Of a stretch of DNA of 55,481 bases, positions 45,081-53,086 are shown piece after piece; within the stretch, counting starts at the first letter, position 1, and the number at the start of each line of letters is the position of its first letter. The notes under the pieces are model-generated. The model ran no database searches. It saw only the letters and a program-made list of their open reading frames with translations, and was not told where the DNA came from. The DNA comes from Megasphaera sp. (GTDB lineage: Bacteria > Bacillota > Negativicutes > Veillonellales > Megasphaeraceae). Made by a program: the position numbers and the translations under genes. The stretch spans positions 1-55,481 of the forward strand of contig JAKVKI010000014.1 of the NCBI GenBank assembly GCA_022486585.1, written 5' to 3'.

Positions 45081-45788
45081 TTGGGCACATACGGTGAATC
45101 CAAAATCGGTTTGGTGCGGAAAGTCAACGAAGATTCTTTTTACATCAGCCGTGACAAAAATGTACTTGCCGTGGCCGATGGTATGGGCGGCTATGTAGGC
45201 GGTGAAATTGCCAGCAAAACGGCAGTAGAAGCTATTGCCTATTATTTCAAGAACTTTACCTTTGCCGCACCGGTACAACTGGAAAAAGCTATTCAATATG
45301 CGAACTCTTGCATTCTCAGCAAAACCATGATCGATCCGTCTTTAAAAGGCATGGGGACTACCGTGTCTATGGTGACGCTGGCCAGACATTATGCGTTTTG
45401 GGGACATGTCGGCGACAGCCGTATTTATTTGTTCCGCCAGGGCCAGTTACAACAGATTTCAGTAGATCATACGATCGTCCAAGTATTAGTAGCCAAAGGC
45501 AAGATTACAGAAGACGAAGTCAATGAACATCCCCAGCGCCATGTATTGACACGGGCAGTCGGTGTCGACGACAGCGTGCTTGTCGATAGTGGCGGCTTTG
45601 AAGTGCAGGCAAAGGATCGTATCCTTATTTGTTCTGACGGACTGACCTCTTTGTTGAGCAAAGAGGAACTCAGCCAGGCTATTGGTGATTACGACCGGAC
45701 GGAACGGGATATTATCAATGATTTATTTGACCGCGTCTATGAAAACGGCGCCAAAGATAATGTTACAGCTATTTTAACTACCATATAA
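45081..45788 (+). CDS. prpC: PP2C-type serine/threonine phosphatase (PrpC/Stp)
   Basis: Reverses phosphorylation by the PASTA kinase encoded next. About 235 residues: GLVRKVNEDSFY and VADGMGGYVGGEIAS (metal Asp), GHVGDSRIYLF, LTRAVG, and LICSDGLTSLL and NGAKDNVTAILT at the C-terminus give the whole PPM metal set. TTG at 45081 is favoured because AGAGGA lies 9 nt upstream; GTG at 45063 has no site but is possible. Confidence 0.95.
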   Translation: MGTYGESKIGLVRKVNEDSFYISRDKNVLAVADGMGGYVGGEIASKTAVEAIAYYFKNFTFAAPVQLEKAIQYANSCILSKTMIDPSLKGMGTTVSMVTLARHYAFWGHVGDSRIYLFRQGQLQQISVDHTIVQVLVAKGKITEDEVNEHPQRHVLTRAVGVDDSVLVDSGGFEVQAKDRILICSDGLTSLLSKEELSQAIGDYDRTERDIINDLFDRVYENGAKDNVTAILTTI

Positions 45789-45822
45789 GATTACTACTAT
45801 GAAAGTGGTGGAATATCTAAAA

Positions 45823-47751
45823 ATGATTGGTCATATCTTAGATAACAGATATAAGATATTAGAAAAAGTGGGCACAGGCGGCATGGCCAGTGTATACAAA
45901 GCGCAAGATATTTTGCTGGACCGTATTGTCGCCGTGAAGATACTCCATGCGAAATATGGCAATGACCACGATTTTGTCGTACGGTTCCGCCAGGAAGCGC
46001 AGGCGGCTGCCAAATTATCCCATCCTAATATCGTAAATATATATGACGTCGGCTACGACGAAAACGTACACTATATCGTCATGGAGTATGTGTGCGGTGA
46101 AACATTAAAAGAATATATTGAGAAGCACGGCCATTTACCTATCAATACGTCCATCCAGATTACCTTTGATATTGGCGAAGCCTTGGAAAATGCCCATAAT
46201 AACGGCATCGTCCACTGCGATATTAAGCCGCATAACATTTTGGTGACGGAGACAGGGCGTATTAAAGTCGCCGATTTCGGCATTGCCAGAGCCATCAATT
46301 CCAGTGCGACCAATAAAGACGATCATTCTGTCATGGGATCGGTCCATTATTTCTCGCCGGAACAAGCCAGTGGCGGCAAAATAGACGAACGAACTGATAT
46401 TTATTCCCTCGGTGTCGTCATGTATGAAATGATGACAGGTGTCGTTCCTTTTGAAGGGGATACGGCGCTTGATGTGGCATTGCAACACGTCCAGGACGAG
46501 ATTCCTTTGCCGACGAAATACAACCGCCGCATTCCGCGTCTGGTTGAACAATGTATCCTAAAGGCGATGGCGAAGAATCCAGATGACCGTTTCCAGTCTA
46601 TCAGTGAAATGATGTCTGAATTGCGCCTGTCCCAAGGGTTCGTCAATACCAATAAGGGCGCCATGCCGATTATCAAGAATAATTTCGCGACTCAGAAAAT
46701 ACAGCCGGTCCAGGCTCAGGAAGAAGCTAAAAAGAAAAAAAATGTCTTGGCCAGGCTCATGGATTCTATTAGCAATCATTCTAAAAAGACGATTATCATC
46801 GCGATGCTCGGCGTGTTCGCCGTTGCCTTCATGTGGGCCTTTTTCTCGTTCGGTAATTTTTGGAGTACAGAAAATATTACCGTACCAGATGTGACAGGGA
46901 AACAAGTAGAAATCGCCAAGAATATTCTTACCAAGAAAAATCTTGACGTATCGGTCAAGGAAGAAGAGAGCAGCGAAGTGCCTGTTGGCGAGGTAATTTC
47001 CCAGACGCCTTCTGGCGGGGCCGTCGTCAAGGCCCATCGCAAGATCTATTTGACTGTCAGCAAAGGGAACAAGGGTTCAGAAGTACTCATACCGGATTTG
47101 CGTGACCTGACACTGGAAGAGGCTGAGAAGAAGCTTGATGAAATCGGACTGAAAATAGGCAAGGTCCGGTATACGGAAAGCGATAAATACGACAATGGCA
47201 AGATCGTCAGTCAGAGTCCGTCGTCGCCGAAGAAGGTCTCGAAAGGGACACAGGTCAACGTCGTCGTTTGCCGCAAGGCCGAAGATGATACGAAAACCAA
47301 GAACGGTGATGTCCCTAATACGAGCGGCATGACACTGGACCAAGCCGTCAAAGCGCTGGAAGGCGCCGGGTATACTGTTGGCAACGTCGGCAATATGGAT
47401 TCAGCCAAAGATGCATCGACAGCGAAAGTAACGGCACAGACGCCGCGCGATGGCAACGTCGTTGATTTGACTGTAGAATATCCTGAAAAATCAGCCAGTG
47501 CAGCTGATGGCAGCTCCAATAACCAGGAACCGGCCGGTACTCCTCATTCGGGAACAGTCAATATCAGTGTTCCCTCAGGGGCGTCGAGTCAGCATGTACA
47601 GATCGTCGTCAATGATGATAACGGCTCCCGTGTGGTTTATGACCGTAATCAATCTGGCGGTGACAGCATCAACAAGAGTATTTCCGGCATTGGCAAGACC
47701 CGTGTCAAAGTATATATCAATAATTCGTTAGTTCAAGATCAATTTATTTAA
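45823..47751 (+). CDS. prkC: PASTA-domain serine/threonine protein kinase (PrkC/Stk1)
   Basis: Transmembrane kinase sensing muropeptides or lipid II. About 642 residues. Kinase domain at residues 5-265: GTGGMASVYKA, catalytic Lys in VAVKIL, HCDIKPHN catalytic loop, DFGIARA. A juxtamembrane linker leads to a helix (IIIAMLGVFAVAFMWAFF). Three PASTA domains follow (starting ITVPDVTGK, LIPDLRDLT and VPNTSGMTL), then a Ser/Gly-rich end and a small C-terminal beta domain. HRD is HCD here, a non-RD loop. ATG at 45823 fits the family start; 45799 is an alternative. Follows prpC, with rsgA behind. Confidence 0.95.
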   Translation: MIGHILDNRYKILEKVGTGGMASVYKAQDILLDRIVAVKILHAKYGNDHDFVVRFRQEAQAAAKLSHPNIVNIYDVGYDENVHYIVMEYVCGETLKEYIEKHGHLPINTSIQITFDIGEALENAHNNGIVHCDIKPHNILVTETGRIKVADFGIARAINSSATNKDDHSVMGSVHYFSPEQASGGKIDERTDIYSLGVVMYEMMTGVVPFEGDTALDVALQHVQDEIPLPTKYNRRIPRLVEQCILKAMAKNPDDRFQSISEMMSELRLSQGFVNTNKGAMPIIKNNFATQKIQPVQAQEEAKKKKNVLARLMDSISNHSKKTIIIAMLGVFAVAFMWAFFSFGNFWSTENITVPDVTGKQVEIAKNILTKKNLDVSVKEEESSEVPVGEVISQTPSGGAVVKAHRKIYLTVSKGNKGSEVLIPDLRDLTLEEAEKKLDEIGLKIGKVRYTESDKYDNGKIVSQSPSSPKKVSKGTQVNVVVCRKAEDDTKTKNGDVPNTSGMTLDQAVKALEGAGYTVGNVGNMDSAKDASTAKVTAQTPRDGNVVDLTVEYPEKSASAADGSSNNQEPAGTPHSGTVNISVPSGASSQHVQIVVNDDNGSRVVYDRNQSGGDSINKSISGIGKTRVKVYINNSLVQDQFI

Positions 47752-47761
47752 CAGGAGACTT

Positions 47762-48622
47762 ATGGCAACAGGACGCGTCATCAAAAATTATAATGGCTAT
47801 TACTATGTAGATATAGGCGAAACAGAGCTGGTAGAATGCCGCCGCCGCGGTAAGCTGAAAGAAAAGATCCTCGTCGGCGACAAACTGGACATTACAGAAC
47901 TGGGCGATCACAAAGGCGTCATTGAAAAGGCACTGCCACGGCGGAATGCAATCCGCCGCCCTGCAGTGGCTAATATTGACCAGATGTTCATCATTATGGC
48001 TGCCCAGTCGCCGGACCCGAATCAGTTCCTCATAGACAAGATGCTCATGACTTGTGAATATGGTGGTATCCGGCCAAAACTCTGCTTCAATAAGTGCGAC
48101 TTGGCTATGGCTGCAGCCGAATCGTATCGTGATTTCTACAGCCGTTGCGGCTATGACGTGTATCTCTTGTCAGCAAAGACCGGACAGGGCATTGCCGAAC
48201 TGCGGGCCCTTCTGGACCATACGATGAGTGCGTTTGCCGGGCCGTCAGGCGTCGGCAAATCGAGCCTGCTGGCTTGTATCACTGGTCGTGATGACCTGCA
48301 AGTAGGGGCCGTGAGCAACAAAATCAAACGGGGCCGTCATACGACGCGTCATTCTGAGATATTGCGTCTTGACAGTGATACGTACGTCGTCGATACGCCA
48401 GGCTTCAGCTCACTTGATTTTGAAGACTTTGAGGCCAAAGATATTTTACCGCTCATGCCTGATTTAGCAGTCCATGGCGGGCAGTGTCGATTCTCTTCCT
48501 GCCTGCATCGGTCTGAACCGGACTGTTCCGTCAAACAAGCCTTGGCCAGCGGTCTTATTTTGCCTGAACGCTATGAAACGTACTGTAAAATTGTAGATTC
48601 TATTTTAGAAAGGAAACGATAG
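47762..48622 (+). CDS. rsgA: Ribosome small-subunit-dependent GTPase (RsgA)
   Basis: Late 30S assembly factor, circularly permuted GTPase of 286 residues. N-terminal OB domain, then G4 NKCDL, G1 GPSGVGKSSLL, G3 DTPGFSS. C-terminal zinc domain with QCRFSSCLHRSEPDCSV (Cys, Cys, His, Cys). GGAGAC precedes the ATG. The order prpC-prkC-rsgA-rpe is a conserved Firmicute arrangement. Confidence 0.97.
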   Translation: MATGRVIKNYNGYYYVDIGETELVECRRRGKLKEKILVGDKLDITELGDHKGVIEKALPRRNAIRRPAVANIDQMFIIMAAQSPDPNQFLIDKMLMTCEYGGIRPKLCFNKCDLAMAAAESYRDFYSRCGYDVYLLSAKTGQGIAELRALLDHTMSAFAGPSGVGKSSLLACITGRDDLQVGAVSNKIKRGRHTTRHSEILRLDSDTYVVDTPGFSSLDFEDFEAKDILPLMPDLAVHGGQCRFSSCLHRSEPDCSVKQALASGLILPERYETYCKIVDSILERKR

Positions 48623-48623
48623 C

Positions 48624-49268
48624 ATGATCACTATTTGTCCTTCTATATTGTCGGCAGACTTCTCGCGGCTGGCTGAAGAAATCCAAGACGTTGATTGCTG
48701 CGGTGCTGATTGTATCCATTTGGATTTGATGGACGGCCATTTCGTACCGAACCTGACCTTTGGTGTACCTATTATCAAGGCCTTGCGGAAATGTACAGAA
48801 CTGCCTTTTGATGCGCACCTCATGGTAGAACATCCGGAAACGTATATTACAGACCTGGCCAAAGCTGGCGTTCAATACGTTACAGTACATCAGGAAGCCT
48901 GTATCCATCTGGACCGGGTATTACAGCAGATCGGTGAAGCCGGTATGAAATGCGGCGTAGCCCTTAATCCGGCGACTCCCGTATCGACACTGTCCTGTGT
49001 AGCACCGTATGTCGATATGATCCTCATTATGAGCGTCAATCCGGGATTTGGCGGGCAGAAGTTCATCCCCTATGCCCTGGATAAGATTCTCGAAGCAAAA
49101 GACTTACTGGCAGCCTGCGGCAATACGAACGCTGTGATTGAAGTAGACGGCGGTGTCAATAAAGACACAGTCCAATCGGTCAAAGATGCTGGAGCTACCT
49201 TCCTGGTAGCGGGCAGTGCCGTTTTTGGAGCCAATGACCGGAAGGCCGCTATCGCTTCATTACGATAA
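48624..49268 (+). CDS. rpe: Ribulose-phosphate 3-epimerase
   Basis: Interconverts ribulose 5-phosphate and xylulose 5-phosphate. A 214-residue TIM barrel with CPSILSADFSRL, HLDLMDGHFVPNLTFG, DAHLMVEHPE, MSVNPGFGGQKFI and VDGGVN. Active-site Asp and His residues are present. Starts one base after rsgA; AGGAAACG precedes. Confidence 0.97.
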   Translation: MITICPSILSADFSRLAEEIQDVDCCGADCIHLDLMDGHFVPNLTFGVPIIKALRKCTELPFDAHLMVEHPETYITDLAKAGVQYVTVHQEACIHLDRVLQQIGEAGMKCGVALNPATPVSTLSCVAPYVDMILIMSVNPGFGGQKFIPYALDKILEAKDLLAACGNTNAVIEVDGGVNKDTVQSVKDAGATFLVAGSAVFGANDRKAAIASLR

Positions 49269-49311
49269 AACATACCCATTGCAGATACCTGCAAGAGAAG
49301 GGACTGATTAT

Positions 49312-50451
49312 TTGGAACCGATAGATTATATGAAAGAAGCCTTAGCGCTGGCACGGCGTGGTCTCGGGTATACGACACCGAATCCGGCCGTAGGCTGCGT
49401 CATTGTCAAAAATGGCAAGATCGTAGGCCGCGGCTATCACCACAAAGCCGGTACACCACATGCAGAAGTGTGGGCGCTCCGTGACGCCGGTGACGACCAG
49501 GCGAAAGACGCTACGGTCTATGTTACCTTGGAACCTTGTGCACATTACGGCAGGACACCGCCTTGTGCCAGGACACTAGTAGAAAAAGGTGTCGGTAAAG
49601 TCGTCATGGCCATGCTCGACCCGAATCCTCTCGTAGCAGGGAAGGGTGCCGCCATCCTGCGGCAAGCGGGCATACCGGTGGAAATCGGCTTGTTATCCAA
49701 AGAAGCGACACAGATCAATGAAGTGTTCATTAAAAATATGATGGTACAGCGTCCGTTCATTGCAGCTAAGATCGCTCAAAGTCTGGATGGCCGCATTGCT
49801 TCACGGACGCGTAAATCGCAATGGATCACCAATGAATGGGCCCGTCAAAAAGGACACTATTTGCGGTCTATTTATGACGGTATCCTCGTAGGCATCAATA
49901 CGATCCTGGAAGATAATCCCTTGCTTACCTGTCGTATTTCTCGTGATGACCATGACCGGCCGCATCAGCCGTCACGGATCATCCTCGATTCACAGGGCCG
50001 TATTCCTATGAATTCCTTGGTCGTTACGGATAAATCAGCACGGACTATCGTTGTTACGACCTCGTTGTGCCCCGTAGAAAAGATGCGGTATTTGAAGCAA
50101 GCTGGTGTACAGGTCATGTTTGCACCACTGCAGCGCGACCATCATATCGACTTGAAAGCAGCTATTGAACTGCTTGGCAAGGAAGGAATCACAGGAATTT
50201 TGGTCGAAGGTGGCAGTACCGTCCAGGGCAGTTTCTTTGATGCCAAGCTCGTCGATAAAATTTATGCCTTTATTGGTGACAAAGTCATTGGCGGTACAGG
50301 TGCCTTGCCTTCAGTAGGCGGTTTCGGCGTCGATACGCTGGATGAATGCATGCCGCTGCAGTACGATTCTATCGAATTGACGGAAGGCAATATTTTGATA
50401 ACGGCATATAATACCAATAGGGAGGGTGCCTATGTTCACTGGAATCATTGA
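49312..50451 (+). CDS. ribD: Bifunctional riboflavin-specific deaminase/reductase (RibD)
   Basis: Deaminates and then reduces the pyrimidine intermediate of riboflavin synthesis. 379 residues. The N-terminal deaminase domain has zinc ligands in PHAEVWAL and PCAHYGRTPPCARTL; the C-terminal reductase begins near FIAAKIAQSLDGRIA. The TTG at 49312 is chosen: GAAGGGA lies 8 nt upstream and residues then match the family start (DYMKEALALARRG). Longer ORF start positions reach into rpe and lack a site. Its stop overlaps ribE by about 20 bp. Confidence 0.95.
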   Translation: MEPIDYMKEALALARRGLGYTTPNPAVGCVIVKNGKIVGRGYHHKAGTPHAEVWALRDAGDDQAKDATVYVTLEPCAHYGRTPPCARTLVEKGVGKVVMAMLDPNPLVAGKGAAILRQAGIPVEIGLLSKEATQINEVFIKNMMVQRPFIAAKIAQSLDGRIASRTRKSQWITNEWARQKGHYLRSIYDGILVGINTILEDNPLLTCRISRDDHDRPHQPSRIILDSQGRIPMNSLVVTDKSARTIVVTTSLCPVEKMRYLKQAGVQVMFAPLQRDHHIDLKAAIELLGKEGITGILVEGGSTVQGSFFDAKLVDKIYAFIGDKVIGGTGALPSVGGFGVDTLDECMPLQYDSIELTEGNILITAYNTNREGAYVHWNH

Positions 50452-51076
50452 GGAATTGGGTACTGTCGGCCAATTGGACCGTCGTCCTGATTCAATAAAA
50501 CTCACTATCCAGGCTGCTAAAGTTTTGGAAGGGACACAGCTTGGCGACAGTATTGCTGTCAACGGTGTATGCCTGACGGTGACCTCTCTGACGGATACGA
50601 CGTTTACAGCGGATGTCATGCATGAAACCATGCGCCGCTCGTCTCTCAGCGATATTAAGAGCGGCTCCCAAGTCAATTTGGAACGAGCTATGCAGCTCGG
50701 CGGCCGGCTGGGCGGTCATATCGTCAGCGGTCATATCGATGGCACTGGTACGATCGCACGGATTACGACCGATGGTATTGCCAGAGTGATTACCGTGTCC
50801 ATTCCCAAAGACATGGAACCCTTCATCGTAGAGAAAGGCTCCATTGCCATTGATGGTATCAGCCTGACCGTAGCCTCTGTAGGCAACAGCCAGTTCACTG
50901 TTTCTATCATTCCCCATACGATGGAGAATACGACACTCATGGCCAGGAGACCTGGCGCTGTCGTCAATTTGGAAACGGACGTCATCGGCAAATATGTCCA
51001 TAATTTCACTGTAGATTACACCCAGCGTGGCCAGGGAAAGCTTACCATGGAAATGTTGCTGGAAAATGGCTTCTAA
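50432..51076 (+). CDS. ribE: Riboflavin synthase alpha chain (RibE)
   Basis: Dismutates two 6,7-dimethyl-8-ribityllumazine molecules to riboflavin. 214 residues with two homologous barrels: MFTGIIEELGTV and VNGVCLTV in the first, GGHIVSGHIDGTG between, IDGISLTV and PHTMENTTL in the second. The ATG at 50432 follows GGGAGG; upstream in-frame GTG at 50426 is less likely. Directly followed by ribH with no ribBA between them. Confidence 0.96.
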   Translation: MFTGIIEELGTVGQLDRRPDSIKLTIQAAKVLEGTQLGDSIAVNGVCLTVTSLTDTTFTADVMHETMRRSSLSDIKSGSQVNLERAMQLGGRLGGHIVSGHIDGTGTIARITTDGIARVITVSIPKDMEPFIVEKGSIAIDGISLTVASVGNSQFTVSIIPHTMENTTLMARRPGAVVNLETDVIGKYVHNFTVDYTQRGQGKLTMEMLLENGF

Positions 51077-51122
51077 TATAAAATAGGTACGTACTCTAAA
51101 AAATACAAGGAGAGTGTTATAC

Positions 51123-51593
51123 ATGTCAGACATTATCATCAAAGAAGGTAACTTAATAGGTAAAGGTTCAAAATATGGTATCGTTGTCGCTCGTTTCAAT
51201 GAATTCATCTGCAGCCGTCTTTTAGGCGGTGCCGAAGATGCCCTCAAACGTCACGGTGTTGACGAAAAGGACGTCACCGTTGCCTGGGTTCCTGGTTCCT
51301 TTGAAATCCCCCTCATTTGCCAGAAGATGGCAGAATCAGGGAAATATGACGCCGTCATCGCACTCGGTGCCGTTATCCGCGGTGCTACGAGCCACTATGA
51401 TCTGGTTTGCTCTGAAGCTGCTAAAGGCGTAGCGCAGGCTTCCCTTAAGACAGGCGTGCCGATTCTCTTCGGAGTCATTACGACTGAAAATATCGAACAG
51501 GCTATCGAACGTGCTGGCACTAAAGCTGGCAACAAAGGGTTTGACGTCGCTACAAGCGCTATTGAAATGGTCAATCTCATCAAAAATCTCTAA
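51123..51593 (+). CDS. ribH: 6,7-dimethyl-8-ribityllumazine synthase (RibH)
   Basis: Condenses the pyrimidine intermediate with 3,4-dihydroxy-2-butanone 4-phosphate. 156 residues with [45 protein letters not shown] and [26 protein letters not shown] precedes the ATG at 51123 (GTG at 51114 is too near that site). Ends at a strong terminator that closes the long operon. Confidence 0.97.
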   Translation: MSDIIIKEGNLIGKGSKYGIVVARFNEFICSRLLGGAEDALKRHGVDEKDVTVAWVPGSFEIPLICQKMAESGKYDAVIALGAVIRGATSHYDLVCSEAAKGVAQASLKTGVPILFGVITTENIEQAIERAGTKAGNKGFDVATSAIEMVNLIKNL

Positions 51594-51606
51594 GAGAAAC
51601 AACGTG

Positions 51607-51641
51607 CCTGCAAGAGGACCTATTCCCTTGCAGGTTTTTTT
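51607..51641 (+). terminator. Terminator at the end of the rib genes
   Basis: CCTGCAAG (51607-51614) and CTTGCAGG (51627-51634) form the stem; seven T follow. Confidence 0.9.
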
Positions 51642-51696
51642 GTTTCTTCTTCCCGCCATTATATATTCTGTATTTCTATAAAGGAAGGAATTTTAT

Positions 51697-52353
51697 TTGA
51701 AAAATTTGACCTTGCGCACCTTTTTCTTTGTGTTAGGCACTGTCATTAATTCCTGCGGTATTGCCGTCATTACGAAAGCTGCCTTAGGGACGTCACCGAT
51801 TTCCAGTGTTCCGTATGTACTCAGCCTGGCCTTTACACCGACCTTTGGACAGATCACGTTTGTCCTGAATATGTTCTTTATTTTAGGCCAAATCGTGCTG
51901 TTGCGCCGTCGCTTCCACTGGGTCCAACTGTTGCAGATACTTGTCAACGTCGTATTCAGCGTGTTCATTGATATTGCCATGCACCTGTTGTGGTGGCTGG
52001 ATCCGGCAAGTATCCTGGCAGAGCTGCTGTTTTTGATAGCAGGCTGTGCTATCCTGGCGTTCGGCATTTGTATCGAAGTAGCCCCCAATGTGCTCATGGT
52101 CCCTGGTGAAGGAATCGTCAATGCCATTGCCTGGTTCGGGAAATGGCGGTTTGGTTCCGTGAAAATCGCCTTCGATTCTACTATTTGTGTGGTTGCCTGT
52201 ATGCTGTCCTTTTATTTCTTTGGCGGCCTCAATGGGCTGGGTATCGGGACGATCATCTCAGCTGTTTTAGTCGGACGCTTTGTCAATATATTTAATAAAA
52301 GCCTGTTTTTCCTCAACTGGATTGCAGCCTTGGCATATCCCCGCAAATCGTAG
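51697..52353 (+). CDS. YczE/YitT-like (DUF6198) membrane protein
   Basis: A 218-residue membrane protein with about five hydrophobic helices. The start TLRTFFFVLGTVINSCGIAVITKAALGTSPISS resembles YczE/YyaS-type proteins (LGxxGxxLxxxAxLGxxPxxS). Function unknown; some members sit near regulators of secondary metabolism or transport. TTG start with AAAGGAAGGA upstream. The next gene is 44 nt away. Confidence 0.85.
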   Translation: MKNLTLRTFFFVLGTVINSCGIAVITKAALGTSPISSVPYVLSLAFTPTFGQITFVLNMFFILGQIVLLRRRFHWVQLLQILVNVVFSVFIDIAMHLLWWLDPASILAELLFLIAGCAILAFGICIEVAPNVLMVPGEGIVNAIAWFGKWRFGSVKIAFDSTICVVACMLSFYFFGGLNGLGIGTIISAVLVGRFVNIFNKSLFFLNWIAALAYPRKS

Positions 52354-52397
52354 GATGTCTTGATTATTTTATTTGCTATATCAATGAGGTGATCCAC

Positions 52398-53012
52398 ATG
52401 AAATATTTCAAAAAAATTATAGTATTGTTCCTGTGTATCTTCTGTGCAGCCGGCACGGTCTTTGCTGATAATTTCATCAAGACCGGTTCTAAACTGTTGA
52501 CCGTTCCTAAGGACAGCCATAAATATGTCCAAGCAGACTTCTACGAAGGCAGCAAGCTGGTCCGCTTTGAAGCGACGAAGATTTCAAATGGTCGTCAGAC
52601 CGAGATCAGATGCACGACTGGTAAAAAGATATTTGGTGTCGTCGATACAGGCAATACACTGTGGAGCGTTACGGATAACCTGGATGGCCGCAGCTATATG
52701 GCCTATGAGCTGAAGCAATATAGAAGCATCAATACGGGACACTATTATTATTCCATCGATTGTATGTATGCTCGTAAATCGTCGTATCGTTCCTATCTCA
52801 TTGGCTATGATACAGACTATAAAAAGATGCATCAATATATTAACAGCCGCAACTTCACGCAGCCGAAATATGGCAACCCAAGGATCGATGTCAGTAATAA
52901 TAAACTCTATTTGAATTGTACACCAGCAAACAGTAAAACGCGTACGCTCTATTTGTTGGATTGGTCTGCAGCAGATAACTGGTTCAGTTACGAAACGCAG
53001 CCAGAAATATAA
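52398..53012 (+). CDS. Exported protein of unknown function
   Basis: A 204-residue protein. The signal peptide is clear (MKYFKKIIVLFLCIFCAAGTVFA, cleavage likely after VFA). The mature part is beta-rich and polar, with many Tyr and Arg residues, and looks like a single small domain (about 25-204): DSHKYVQADFYEGSKLV, TTGKKIFGVVDTGNTLWSV, YDTDYKKMHQYINSRNF. I do not recognise a family. The ATG at 52398 has GAGGTGA 6 nt upstream; an in-frame GTG at 52389 is inside that site. In a diderm the product is periplasmic or outer-membrane associated. Confidence 0.82.
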   Translation: MKYFKKIIVLFLCIFCAAGTVFADNFIKTGSKLLTVPKDSHKYVQADFYEGSKLVRFEATKISNGRQTEIRCTTGKKIFGVVDTGNTLWSVTDNLDGRSYMAYELKQYRSINTGHYYYSIDCMYARKSSYRSYLIGYDTDYKKMHQYINSRNFTQPKYGNPRIDVSNNKLYLNCTPANSKTRTLYLLDWSAADNWFSYETQPEI

Positions 53013-53020
53013 CGATACAT

Positions 53021-53072
53021 AAACAAGCTCGCACAGACAAGGGGATACCTGTCTGTGCGAGCTTGTTTTGTT
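53021..53072. terminator. Strong bidirectional terminator between convergent genes
   Basis: AAACAAGCTCGCACAGACA (53021-53039) pairs perfectly with TGTCTGTGCGAGCTTGTTT (53050-53068). A-rich and T-rich flanks serve both strands. Confidence 0.95.
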
Positions 53073-53086
53073 TTTATGCCGGAAGA

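Noticed and set aside
50492-51247. 251-codon minus-strand ORF over ribE and ribH
   Set aside because: Both plus-strand genes are unmistakable; the minus frame has no recognisable motif or ribosome binding site.
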